DNA of 64,000 nt from Niallia taxi (GTDB lineage: Bacteria > Bacillota > Bacilli > Bacillales > Cytobacillaceae): the NCBI RefSeq assembly GCF_004005475.1, contig NZ_RZTZ01000007.1, forward strand, positions 124,001-188,000, given 5' to 3'. This document shows, in pieces, positions 40,202 to 48,865 of the stretch (within the stretch, counting starts at the first letter, position 1; the number at the start of each line of letters is the position of its first letter). The notes under the pieces are model-generated. The model saw only the letters and a list, made by a program, of their open reading frames with translations, searched no databases and was not told where the DNA came from. The translations under genes and the position numbers were made by a program.

Positions 40202-41095
40202 GTGCTAAAAAAACTTAGCGGAGTAACATTAGCAATGGCTGTAACAATTGGATTAACTGCCTGTGGAGGAAGTGAAACAAGTGGGAGCGGGTCACTTGGA
40301 GAACAGTTAGATTATGAAATTGTTGGTATAGACCCTGGATCTGGTCTTATGAATGCAACCCTAAATAACGTATTACCTGGATATGGACTAGATGAAAAAT
40401 GGAAAGTAATCGAAGGATCAGATACTGCCATGACAGCTGAATTAACAAAAGCTATAAAAAATGAAGATCCGATTATTGTGACTGGTTGGGTTCCACATTG
40501 GATATTTAATGAGTTCGATTTAAAAATGCTGGAGGATCCAAAAGAACTTTACGGCGGGGAGGAATACATACATACACTTGTTAGACATGGCTTGCAAGAC
40601 GATTTACCTGAAGCATATAAGTTCCTTGACCAATTCGAATGGGGCCCTGAAGAAATGCAGGATGTAATGGTAAAAATTCAAAGTGGAAAATCTGAACAGG
40701 AAGCAGCTGAAGAATGGGTCGCTGAAAATGCGGATTTAGTGAATTCCTGGACAGAAGGTGTCAAGCCTGGTAATGGTGAAGAAATAAGTATGACATATGC
40801 TGCATGGGCGGATTCCATCGCAAGCAATAATGTCGTTAAATACGTGCTGGAAAAGAAGTTGGAATATTCCGTAAACTTAATACAAGTAGAGCCTGGCGCA
40901 ATGTGGGCAGGTGTTTCTGACGGCAGTGTCGATGCGATGATAGGTGCTGCATTACCAACTACACATGCTGCTTATTATAAGAAATTTGAAGGTGACTTCG
41001 TTGACTTAGGACCAAACTTTACTGGTTTAAAAAATGGTCTTGTAGTTCCGGCATATATGGATATAGACTCTATTGAAGACTTACAGGATTTATAA
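40202..41095 (+). CDS. Glycine betaine/choline-type ABC substrate-binding lipoprotein (OpuAC-like)
   Basis: About 297-aa secreted lipoprotein. The signal peptide ends in the lipobox LTAC, with Cys at about residue 22. The mature part is an OpuAC-type binding domain with DPGSGLM, VTGWVPHWIFNEFDLKMLEDP (aromatic-rich quaternary-amine pocket) and MTYAAWADSIASNNV. GAGGGGAG supports GTG 40202 as start. No ATPase or permease gene adjoins it, so it must serve a transporter encoded elsewhere or act as an accessory binder. A likely substrate is betaine or a related osmolyte; this is inferred. Confidence 0.9.
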   Translation: MLKKLSGVTLAMAVTIGLTACGGSETSGSGSLGEQLDYEIVGIDPGSGLMNATLNNVLPGYGLDEKWKVIEGSDTAMTAELTKAIKNEDPIIVTGWVPHWIFNEFDLKMLEDPKELYGGEEYIHTLVRHGLQDDLPEAYKFLDQFEWGPEEMQDVMVKIQSGKSEQEAAEEWVAENADLVNSWTEGVKPGNGEEISMTYAAWADSIASNNVVKYVLEKKLEYSVNLIQVEPGAMWAGVSDGSVDAMIGAALPTTHAAYYKKFEGDFVDLGPNFTGLKNGLVVPAYMDIDSIEDLQDL

Positions 41096-41108
41096 TAAGG
41101 ATAAAACA

Positions 41109-41137
41109 GGGACCAACCGCTACATGTGGTTGGTTCC
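41109..41137 (+). terminator. Hairpin after the binding-protein gene
   Basis: GGGACCAACC (41109-41118) pairs with GGTTGGTTCC (41128-41137) with one G-U pair. The tail TAGCTTTACT is T-poor; a moderate terminator. Confidence 0.6.
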
Positions 41138-41176
41138 TAGCTTTACTGTGATGATTACTACATTACATTTCATACG

Positions 41177-41749
41177 CTATAAACTCTTTAACTCACTGAT
41201 AATCTCATCTGTTGTTAGGATTGTCGCAAACTCTTTTTGAAGCATCGCTAACTCATGATTATGTATTGCTTCTGCACTATATAGAACTCCGTTATGATCG
41301 GTAATTTCAAATGCAGCAGTAGCATCCGCTACGAGGAATGTTGTATACCCTAAGTTCCCACACATTCGTGTTGTCGTTGAAACACAATGCTGTGTTGATA
41401 AACCTGTTATTAATAATTCTTCTATTTGTTGCTCTTGCAGATAGGTTTCCAGACTTGTACCAATAAAGGCACTGTTTACATTTTTTTGAATAATTTTTTC
41501 AGTGCTTTTAGGCTGTACTATTTCCTTAAACTGTATACCAATCTTATTCTTATAGTGGAGTGGAGATTGCGGTTGAACGGACAGGTGTTGAGAATAAATA
41601 ATCCTCCCGTTATTGTTTCGCCATTCCTTCAAAAGCCGAGCAATATTTTCTTCTGCTTGCTCATTATTCCTGCTTCCCCAATATGGGTCATCAAATCCCT
41701 TTTGTACATCCAATATCATCAGTGCCGGGAGACCTTTAAAATTTGCCAA
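41177..41749 (-). CDS. Isochorismatase-like cysteine hydrolase
   Basis: About 190-aa cytoplasmic hydrolase. The catalytic triad is visible: Asp in LMILDVQKGF, Lys in IIQKNVNSAF, and Cys in GLSTQHCVSTT with the family cis-peptide region before it. TTG at 41749, six bases after AGGAGA, is the likely start; GTG 41764 overlaps that site. Family members include nicotinamidase and N-carbamoylsarcosine amidase; the substrate is unknown. Confidence 0.88.
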   Translation of the reverse strand: MANFKGLPALMILDVQKGFDDPYWGSRNNEQAEENIARLLKEWRNNNGRIIYSQHLSVQPQSPLHYKNKIGIQFKEIVQPKSTEKIIQKNVNSAFIGTSLETYLQEQQIEELLITGLSTQHCVSTTTRMCGNLGYTTFLVADATAAFEITDHNGVLYSAEAIHNHELAMLQKEFATILTTDEIISELKSL

Positions 41750-41842
41750 TACAACTCTCCTCACATTTCATTTAGCTATCTTTATTATTCCTATTGTTTT
41801 CCCGAGCATACATAGCTTTGAACCTATCACATATGCATACAC

Positions 41843-42135
41843 AAAAAGAGGCTGGGACAAAACAAAAGATAAGCTTTCTAAACACGAATAATAGAATTAC
41901 AACTAAATTTGAAAAATGAAGGTTGTGTCTAAATAGAATGTTGAGTTAAAATTAGTTCGTTTCATTGCGCTGCACCCACTCGCTTCCCGCAGGAGCCGAG
42001 TGGCCTCCGCTCCATTCCACTAAAATTTCTAATTTTTTGTATTTCAACTAAAAACAAAAATCCGAACTATTTAATCAATAGTTGATTAAGTAGTCCGGTC
42101 TTTACGCTGGTTCACATACTAATGTTCCAGCCTCC
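41843..42135. repeat. Copy C of the ~290-bp dispersed repeat (inverted relative to copy B)
   Basis: It starts AGAGGCTGGGACAAAAC and ends ATGTTCCAGCCTC, so the termini are GGCTGGGACA/TGTTCCAGCC. Nearly the whole length equals the reverse complement of 21461-21751. An internal 16-bp hairpin (42062-42077 with 42083-42098) is shared. It fills the gap between the isochorismatase and permease genes. Confidence 0.88.
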
Positions 42136-42178
42136 ATATGAATATTTACCTTTAACACCAATTTTATAGTAGAAACTA

Positions 42179-43501
42179 TTAACTAATAAAGAAGTTAATA
42201 ATTAGCACTCCAGCGAGTCCAACTAAGGAAGCTATTGTAACCATAACAGACCATGTACGGATTGTTTTTCCAATGGAAAGGTTGAAATATTCCTTGTAAA
42301 TCCAAAATCCTGCATCATTAACATGGGAGAATGTCATGCTTCCTGCCCCTGTTGCTAATACCATCAGCTCTGGACTCACATGTGCCGCTCCGACTAATGG
42401 TGCTGCAATGCCGGCTGCTGTCAAGCCTGCAACTGTTGCTGAACCTAGAACCACACGCAGGATTGCAGCGATAAGCCATGCCAGAATTAATGGTGACATT
42501 GTGGAGCCTTCCATCAGGTTAGCGACATATTGATCTACATGTGTATCAATCAGAACCTGCTTAAATGCCCCGCCCCCTGCAATAACTAACAGAATCATCG
42601 CAATGCTGCTTACTGACTCAGAAATGGAATTCATAATTTCCGGCATTTTTCTGCCTCTGTTTAAGCCAAATGTAAAGATGGCAACAATAACCGCTACCAA
42701 TAAGGCAAAGCCAGGATCACCTAAAAACTGTGCAACAGGCAGCAATGATGAGTTAGGCATCGCTATTTCAACTATTGCCTGGAATGCAATAAGAATAACT
42801 GGAATAAGTGCAGTAAACACACTGATACCAAAGCTTGGAAGCTCACTTTCTTTAAAATGCTTTGGAGTGAATAACCCTTTTGGTATTTGGACTTCTAAAT
42901 CTGCTTTCTTAAACGTCTTCACATAAAGTGGACCACTTAAGTAAATAGCTGGTATTGCGATAAGCACACCATATAATAATGTTCTGCCAATATTAGCATC
43001 ATAAACAGCAGCAACTGCTGTTGGTCCTGGATGAGGTGGTACAAAGCCATGCATTGTGATTAAAGCAGAAATGACTGGCATTCCGATATAAAGAATTGGC
43101 ACACCTGCTTGTGCTGCAATTGTAAATACAAGCGGAATTAATACAACTACACCTGTTTCAAAGAATAATGCAATTCCAACTATCCCTGCTGTTAGAACTG
43201 CAGCAAGCTGGACTCGTTTTTTCCCGAATGAATTAATCAACGTTGTTGCAATACGCTGGGCTCCACCAGAATCGGCCATTAATTTACCGAGCATACCCCC
43301 AAAACAGATAACTAAAACTAGATGGCCTAATGTACTGCCGAGACCAGTTGTAATAGATTCCATTGCTTCGGTTGGTCCCATGCCTTCCATAACACCTACT
43401 AGCAGTGACACAATTACAAGTGATATGAAAGCGTTTAACTTAAAGACCACCATCAATAAGAGCAAAAGCGCTACCCCTATACATATATATACAATCGGCA
43501 T
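42179..43501 (-). CDS. GntP family gluconate/acid-sugar permease
   Basis: About 440-aa membrane transporter of the GntP family with 12-14 helices. Family strings are MHGFVPPHPGPTAVA, FFETGVVVLIPLVF, and GSATVAGLTAAGI with FSHVNDAGFW near the C-terminus. GAGGGAG sets the start at 43501. It is the last gene of an operon with a four-carbon acid sugar kinase and a 3-hydroxyacid dehydrogenase, so it likely imports threonate, erythronate or a related aldonic acid. Confidence 0.92.
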   Translation of the reverse strand: MPIVYICIGVALLLLLMVVFKLNAFISLVIVSLLVGVMEGMGPTEAMESITTGLGSTLGHLVLVICFGGMLGKLMADSGGAQRIATTLINSFGKKRVQLAAVLTAGIVGIALFFETGVVVLIPLVFTIAAQAGVPILYIGMPVISALITMHGFVPPHPGPTAVAAVYDANIGRTLLYGVLIAIPAIYLSGPLYVKTFKKADLEVQIPKGLFTPKHFKESELPSFGISVFTALIPVILIAFQAIVEIAMPNSSLLPVAQFLGDPGFALLVAVIVAIFTFGLNRGRKMPEIMNSISESVSSIAMILLVIAGGGAFKQVLIDTHVDQYVANLMEGSTMSPLILAWLIAAILRVVLGSATVAGLTAAGIAAPLVGAAHVSPELMVLATGAGSMTFSHVNDAGFWIYKEYFNLSIGKTIRTWSVMVTIASLVGLAGVLIINFFIS

Positions 43502-43565
43502 ATTTCTCCCTCGATTCCCTTTTGAATTTTGGAATGCCATAAAGGCATTCCATGACTATATTTGA

Positions 43566-45002
43566 TTAATCCTTACTGCTCAACAGCTCAACAACTGTTT
43601 TTAAATCATCTACTGATCCAACATTTCCCGGGAAGATTACATAGGACATACCAGGGTATTTACTTTCTTCTCCTGTAATCCACACTGGAATTCCTGGTCT
43701 AATTTGACCAGCAACAGTTGCTCTTTTTACGGCGAGGCCTTTAGTACCAACGTCACTAGAAGTTATGCCCCCTTTTGCTACAAGGAAGTTCGGTCGCACC
43801 TTTAATTTAGTGACAATGGACGTAACAGCATCTGAAATGGAGACAGACAGCTTCAATTCTTCTTCTTTTTTGTTTTCTCCAAGATCCAGCCTTTTTCTGC
43901 TTGTATAAACAGCTACAGTCCTGCCTGCAGTGATGAAATCCTCTACTGCTCCAATTACCCGTTCACACTCTTCTTTAAATTTATTAGGTTCTAACACTAG
44001 GTTTGTATTAAACTCAATAAATTCAATGGAGGATAATTCTTTTAATTTTTCTAATTGCTCTGTCGTCTTCTTCACATGAGAGCCAACAATAATTAACCCG
44101 CCGTTTGTTGTCTCTTCGTTCACTAGCTCTTTCCTTGTTAAAAGCCCCTTGTCTTCAACTCCACCTATAACCTTCGGCAGTGCCGCAGCTGTGCGGAACA
44201 AGAAGTTTTTTCCTGACTGAATTGCTTTTACAAGTGCTGCAGTAAAGACCTTCACATCTGCTTCATCAGCAGCGTTGACAACTATTTTATTAAAATCCTG
44301 TACATTAGTAAGCTGTTCAGCAATAGCTTCTACTTCCATTGCACGAAGCTGTTCAATCGAAATATATAAGGTGTTTTTTGCTAAAAATGCCCCATTTGAC
44401 TTTTCTTCGACCCATTCTCCAAGATGTGAGCTGGAATAGCCAAATGTACGGTCTTTTGCGAATTCCGTTTCTCCAGCAGGAACAAGCTCTGTACCTGTTT
44501 GGACATAATGGACATTATTCAGTGTAAACCGACCGCCTTCTTTGAAATATGGCAGTATTACTTCTCCATCTATCTTAAGAGCAGAATTTGCTTCAAGTGT
44601 ATCGCGAAGGACAGCAGTCTCAAGAGGATAATGTCCTCTTAGTGTGGAGTCTCCTCTGCTTATGATCAAAAATTCCTTATCTAATCTTGTTGCGACTGCT
44701 AGGATATTTTCAGCAATTTCACGATGAACAGCCTCTGTTTCATTTTCTGTCAGCCCTCTTGAGTTCGTCAAAATGAAGAACATGGAAGCAGCTTCTTGGA
44801 AACCAGCCTCTATTGCTTCTTCTGACCAATCCGTGAAGACAGAAATATTATTCACCGTCTGCACACCTGTCGGATCATCATCAAGCACGATGATTTTTTT
44901 GTTTAATTCTTTGAGTGCCTCTGCTGCTACCTTATCTGCTTCCTTCTTATCTACCGCTGGCAGCTGCTTAAGGTGTTCTGCATTTAAACGCATGCTTTCC
45001 AT
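43566..45002 (-). CDS. Four-carbon acid sugar kinase family protein (DUF1537/OtnK-like)
   Basis: 478-aa kinase of the DtnK/LtnK/OtnK group. The N-terminal substrate domain has VLDDDPTGVQTVNN, FILTNSRGLTENE and ISRGDSTLRGHYPLE. The C-terminal nucleotide domain has LVAKGGITSSDVGT and YVIFPGNVG. Family enzymes phosphorylate 2-oxo-tetronates or D/L-threonate/erythronate. Its ATG shares one base with the TAA of the upstream dehydrogenase gene (TAATG), so translation is coupled. The aldolase/decarboxylase and isomerase that usually complete the pathway are not in the operon. Confidence 0.92.
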   Translation of the reverse strand: MESMRLNAEHLKQLPAVDKKEADKVAAEALKELNKKIIVLDDDPTGVQTVNNISVFTDWSEEAIEAGFQEAASMFFILTNSRGLTENETEAVHREIAENILAVATRLDKEFLIISRGDSTLRGHYPLETAVLRDTLEANSALKIDGEVILPYFKEGGRFTLNNVHYVQTGTELVPAGETEFAKDRTFGYSSSHLGEWVEEKSNGAFLAKNTLYISIEQLRAMEVEAIAEQLTNVQDFNKIVVNAADEADVKVFTAALVKAIQSGKNFLFRTAAALPKVIGGVEDKGLLTRKELVNEETTNGGLIIVGSHVKKTTEQLEKLKELSSIEFIEFNTNLVLEPNKFKEECERVIGAVEDFITAGRTVAVYTSRKRLDLGENKKEEELKLSVSISDAVTSIVTKLKVRPNFLVAKGGITSSDVGTKGLAVKRATVAGQIRPGIPVWITGEESKYPGMSYVIFPGNVGSVDDLKTVVELLSSKD

Positions 45003-45901
45003 TATTTTTCCGCCTTCTTTACTTCAGTATTAGCAAGCTTCTCGTAATATCGAACAATACTTGAATGGTCATCATTCACTTTTCCGTCTGTTTTTAATGC
45101 ATGGAATATTTCCAGCAGTTGACTAGATAAAGGCAATGGCACGCCAATTTCATGCGCTGTGTCCATCACATTTGTAATGTCCTTCATATTAATAGCGATA
45201 CTGCCGCCAGGAGTGAAGTTTCTTTCCAGAATAGTCGGTACCTTAGCATTCAATACTGTACTGCCTGCAAGTCCGCCACGAATTGCTTCATACATCTTCT
45301 CAACATCAATACCTGCTTTTGCTGCAAGAACTAACGCCTCTGACATTGCTGCAATGTTAAGGTTTACAATTATTTGATTAGCAAGCTTTGCTGTTACGCC
45401 ACAGCCATTGTCTCCAACTAAAACGATGTCCTTGCCCATTCCACTTAAAACTTTTTTAGCGCTTTCAAAAACCTCTGGCTTTCCTCCAACCATTATCGAT
45501 AATGTTCCATCTATTGCTTTCGGCTCTCCACCACTTACAGGTGCATCAAGCATGTCTACGCCCTGTTTTGCGGCAGTTTCAGCAAGTTCACGCGACACAT
45601 TTGGTGTGATTGAACTCATATCTATTATTACAGTACCTGGCTTAGCACCTTCCAAAATTCCATTTGCGCCAACAATAACTTCCTTTACATGTTTTGACGC
45701 CGGTAGCATGGTGATAATAATATCTGCTTTTTCTGCAAGCTCCTTTGGAGTAGAAGCAGCTTCCGCTCCAGCAGCTGTTAGCTGTGCAACAGCCTCTTTA
45801 TTAAGATCCAATACAGTCAGAGAATGTCCTGACTTTATAAGGTTCAGCGACATTGGCTTCCCCATAATTCCTAATCCAATAAAACCAACTTTTTGTTCCA
45901 T
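45002..45901 (-). CDS. NAD(P)-dependent 3-hydroxyacid dehydrogenase (LtnD/GarR-like)
   Basis: 299-aa beta-hydroxyacid dehydrogenase. Cofactor site VGFIGLGIMGKPM, substrate motif DAPVSGG, catalytic Lys in KLANQIIV, and C-terminal MKDITNV. This family includes tartronate semialdehyde reductase and the threonate/erythronate 2-dehydrogenases LtnD and DtnD. Position ahead of a four-carbon acid sugar kinase favours oxidation of a four-carbon acid. It is the first gene of a three-gene operon with a likely GntR- and CcpA-controlled promoter. Confidence 0.92.
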   Translation of the reverse strand: MEQKVGFIGLGIMGKPMSLNLIKSGHSLTVLDLNKEAVAQLTAAGAEAASTPKELAEKADIIITMLPASKHVKEVIVGANGILEGAKPGTVIIDMSSITPNVSRELAETAAKQGVDMLDAPVSGGEPKAIDGTLSIMVGGKPEVFESAKKVLSGMGKDIVLVGDNGCGVTAKLANQIIVNLNIAAMSEALVLAAKAGIDVEKMYEAIRGGLAGSTVLNAKVPTILERNFTPGGSIAINMKDITNVMDTAHEIGVPLPLSSQLLEIFHALKTDGKVNDDHSSIVRYYEKLANTEVKKAEK

Positions 45902-45937
45902 CTATATTCCTCCTCAGGCTTGTAAGCATTTGCAAAT

Positions 45938-46056
45938 TTGTATACATATGTTTTTTTAAAAATATTGAAACTAATGCAATCGTTTTCAACTTTCTACAAA
46001 CTCATTGTACACGATTACATAAAAATTGTATACATTTTTTTATTTTTTGTATACAT
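45938..46056 (-). promoter_or_regulatory. Promoter, cre box and three GntR operators of the acid-sugar operon
   Basis: TTGTATACAT occurs three times (45938-45947, 46026-46036 region, 46047-46056), the expected palindromic GTATAC site of FCD-type GntR proteins. On the minus strand TTGAAA (complement of 45984-45989), 17 bp, AATATT (45961-45966) is the probable promoter. The overlapping TGAAAACGATTGCA (complement of 45975-45988) matches the cre consensus with one mismatch. Divergent GntR and catabolite control of the operon is likely. Confidence 0.72.
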
Positions 46057-46144
46057 TTTTATTATCAGCTATTTTTCTATATATTATTTTTAGCTTTTCT
46101 TTGGTAAGATACAGATAAATAGCTATTGTACTGGAGGTGAAACT

Positions 46145-46762
46145 ATGTATGGAAGTGAACGTTCACGTTCTGCTTCGCATCAGTCCTATGAAATGTTACG
46201 GGACAAGATACTAAATGGTGAGCTGCAAGGTGGTACTAAGATTGTCGAGGAAAAAATTGCAGCAGAGCTGGGTGTGAGCAGAACACCAATCAGGGAGTCT
46301 ATTCGGAAGTTGGAGTACGAGGGACTAATCGTTAACAAACGAGTTGTAAAACCGACAGAGAAAGACTTACGTAATATGTTCCAAGTCCGCATTCTTTTGG
46401 AAGGATATTCCGCTCAATGTGCAGCCTCATACATAAAAGAAAAAGAACTCGAGGAATTATTGGCATGTGTTGAAATCGGAAGAAATGGTGAGGTAGAAGA
46501 AATCATGAAGGCGAACGAGCGCTTTCATGAAATTATTGTGCAATCAAGCAATAACCCTGTCATGATTGACATTATTGACCGCATGCAATCCACTATTTAT
46601 CTTTTCAGAAAAACAGTTGTTTTCTATAACCGCCCACATCTTATTGATGAACATGAGCAAATATATGAAGCTATTAAAGAAAGAGATGGCCAGAAAGCAG
46701 AACAGCTGATGAAAAGCCATTTACAAGCAGACCTCGAGTTTTGCCTTCACTTAATCGGATAA
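46145..46762 (+). CDS. GntR family regulator (FadR/FCD subfamily)
   Basis: 205-aa repressor: winged helix (about 10-75; KIAAELGVSRTPIRESIRKLEYEGL, with LRDKILNGEL before it) and an all-helical FCD ligand domain (about 80-200) with the metal-site pattern NERFHEIIVQSSNN and a late His in MKSHLQAD. GGAGGTG precedes the ATG. It is divergent to the acid-sugar operon and three GTATAC sites lie between, so it likely regulates that operon in response to an acid sugar. Confidence 0.93.
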   Translation: MYGSERSRSASHQSYEMLRDKILNGELQGGTKIVEEKIAAELGVSRTPIRESIRKLEYEGLIVNKRVVKPTEKDLRNMFQVRILLEGYSAQCAASYIKEKELEELLACVEIGRNGEVEEIMKANERFHEIIVQSSNNPVMIDIIDRMQSTIYLFRKTVVFYNRPHLIDEHEQIYEAIKERDGQKAEQLMKSHLQADLEFCLHLIG

Positions 46763-46770
46763 ATAGAATA

Positions 46771-46804
46771 AGGGTGCGCTCTCTTTTAGAGTACACCCTT
46801 TTTA
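46771..46804 (+). terminator. Terminator of the gntR gene
   Basis: AGGGTG (46771-46776) pairs with CACCCT (46794-46799), with inner CTCT/AGAG pairing, followed by six T residues. Confidence 0.8.
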
Positions 46805-46814
46805 CATTTGCCCA

Positions 46815-46975
46815 TTAGTCAGCGTCAACTTCTAGAGTACAAGCATAGTTCATTGCAAGCTGATCAGCAACAGTCATTTCTGAACCGTCGTAATAACATT
46901 ATATGGCATTCAATGATTGCATTAATTTCACCAAGAGAAACAGTGATGAAAAAGGATGAACTTGCTTAAATATAT
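46815..46975 (-). pseudogene. Remnant of an unidentified gene
   Basis: The minus strand reads about 25 residues in one frame ending at TAA 46815-46817 (including DGSEMTVADQLAMNYACTLE). A second frame just upstream reads ITVSLGEINAIIEC. Together they look like one coding region split by a frameshift, with no start or ribosome site. I do not recognise the protein. Confidence 0.35.
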
Positions 46976-46991
46976 TAATATGTAAATAGAG

Positions 46992-47022
46992 AAAGGTGCA
47001 CTCTTTTTATGAGTACACCTTT
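46992..47022 (+). terminator. Second terminator-like hairpin, resembling the gntR terminator
   Basis: AAAGGTG (46992-46998) pairs with CACCTTT (47016-47022), with inner ACTC/GAGT. Its stem and loop (CTCTTTTTATGAGTACACC) closely resemble those at 46771-46799. The two hairpins bracket the gene remnant. Confidence 0.5.
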
Positions 47023-47788
47023 AAAGTAAGTGAGGAGGAGGTTTTAATGGTATTATAGGGGATTGTATTAAGAGGTGCTTTTGGTAATGAGCCCAGTCAC
47101 TTTATCGAAGAAAACATAAATGAAGAAGATACCTGCGATAACCTGTGAAGACAAGCAATTGGTATGCACAATAAGATTTCTTAAAACTAATAATAGATTT
47201 TGATTACGTCGTATACTGGTTCAACCTGTTATGGTATTTTTTTCTTTCAATGCCCTGCTGGTTGGCATTTAGATACATCATCATATTTTTAGTTTCTATC
47301 TGTAAACATCTCCCTATCACAGGCTTTTACACCATTATATTTTTTCCGTTATCATGGTAATAACAGCTTGTCCTTCTCGATTACGATTGCCTCCAATCGA
47401 ACTGCCGCCTCCCTTGCCAAACTTGATTTCTTAATACCTTATAATATATTAGTGAAAGTACTTAACAGAAACCGCTTCTCCCCATGGACACACCTATTTT
47501 TTTTGAAAATAAGAAAAGAGCGTAAAAGGCTGAAATTTTCAATCCTTATGATAGACTTGTCATTTATTTGCTATCTAAGCAAAAATCTCGTAAAGGCAAT
47601 ATTTCTGTTAATTTTATCCGAAACACTTGGCTTTATTTACGAAAGCAATAATCAAACTCGTTCACTAATTCGCTCGACAAAGCTTGCCGCTATTATCATC
47701 CCTGTTTTATTTCTGTTGTTCTATTAAAGAACCGTTCTTTGGATTTCCGTCTGTTTATTAAGCACTTTCTCTCTTCATCGCAAAAAGA
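47023..47788. other. Decayed intergenic stretch
   Basis: A strong ribosome site (GAGGAGGAGG, 47031-47040) precedes ATG 47047, but TAG follows after two codons. The same frame then reads GIVLRGAFGNEPSHFIEEN before another stop, as in a dead gene. A plus-strand frame at 47368-47727 begins at TTG without a ribosome site and has a hydrophobic end; I do not accept it as a gene. Nothing else was recognised. Confidence 0.4.
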
Positions 47789-47789
47789 A

Positions 47790-47811
47790 AAAGCACCAAA
47801 CCAGGTGCTTT
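47790..47811 (-). terminator. Terminator of the PspA gene
   Basis: AAAGCACC (47790-47797) pairs with GGTGCTTT (47804-47811), and the minus strand continues with TTCTTTTTG. Confidence 0.8.
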
Positions 47812-47818
47812 CCCTAAA

Positions 47819-48475
47819 TTATATAGCATCTTTTTCTCCCTTTAGCTTATTCAGCTCATCAGCGATCGCCTCTTCACTAACAGTGGTGTCAGTACTGTTC
47901 AACGGATTTAGTGGATTTCCTCCGACTTGGACTTCGGCTTCCAAAAAGAGTATTTTCTCCTCCATTCTAGTAACACCTCGAAAAATACTATCTGCACCAA
48001 AGGATACAGTAATGTTTTGTATCTGCTTAGAGTTTTTCGCAACATTTGCACGAGACACCAGCACAGTTTTCTTTTGCTTGAGTTCATTAAGTGTGTTCTG
48101 CAGCTCACTAAACTTGTCCTGCAGTACAATCGTCTGCTCCTTGATCGCATCAAGCTGCTGTTTATACAGGCTAAGCTGTTGTTCAAGATTGATTTTTTCC
48201 TGGATTGCCAATTTAGCAGCAGCCTCATCTCCCTTCTGGAGAGCCAATGCTGCTTGTCTTGTTCTTTGACCAATATATTCTGTCGTTTCTGCTATTAATG
48301 CAGCTTGTTTGTTTTCAGCAAATAGCTGTTTGGAAATGGCAGATTGTGCTTTGTTTAGCTCTTGTTCCATTTCTCGTAAATATTCATTTAGCATTACAAT
48401 TGGATCTTCGGTTTTATCCAATAGTCCATTTATACCTGAAGTTGTAATTGTTTTAATTCGCTTGAAAATACCCAT
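47819..48475 (-). CDS. pspA: PspA/IM30 (LiaH) family envelope-stress protein
   Basis: 218-aa protein, mostly long coiled coil. The N-terminal amphipathic helix MGIFKRIKTITTSGINGLLD and the PEDPIVMLNEYLREME-like segment (here TEDPIVMLNEYLREME) mark the PspA/IM30/LiaH family. Members oligomerise into rings or rods on the inner face of the membrane and protect it under stress. It is shorter at the C-terminus than Vipp1. Monocistronic, with its own terminator; no liaRS-type two-component genes adjoin. Confidence 0.93.
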   Translation of the reverse strand: MGIFKRIKTITTSGINGLLDKTEDPIVMLNEYLREMEQELNKAQSAISKQLFAENKQAALIAETTEYIGQRTRQAALALQKGDEAAAKLAIQEKINLEQQLSLYKQQLDAIKEQTIVLQDKFSELQNTLNELKQKKTVLVSRANVAKNSKQIQNITVSFGADSIFRGVTRMEEKILFLEAEVQVGGNPLNPLNSTDTTVSEEAIADELNKLKGEKDAI

Positions 48476-48865
48476 TTTTATTCGCTCCTTGTTGTTCGTA
48501 TTATTTTTTCCTTTTATTTAAGTAAGCTTGGATTCCTTGAATTTATTGTTGGTTTAGTTGGAATGGAACTATCCAAACAAATCTGTATTCTTCCTGCCTA
48601 ATTCCTTATACCTGAAAGATGATAACGGGTGCTATAAAAGAAAACCTAAACCCTAAAGTTGACTGTTTTTCCCCTCCTCTCCTTTCGATATTTGCAGTTT
48701 AATAATGTTTAGTGAAAACATGGTGAAATGTTTCTAATAAATAAAAAACTATAAAAACAATAATTGAGTTTTTTAAAAAGATGTATGTACATAGCGAACT
48801 ATTTAAGTGTTTAAGGATACTTAAAAGTGTCGAACTTTCAGAATTTAACAACTTTGGATATTCAC

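Noticed and set aside
44773-45959. Long plus-strand frames opposite the acid-sugar kinase and dehydrogenase genes
   Set aside because: They are antisense shadows of well-supported genes, with no ribosome sites.
47368-47727. 119-codon plus-strand frame with a hydrophobic end
   Set aside because: It starts at TTG without a ribosome binding site, in a region with decayed sequence; no family is recognised.
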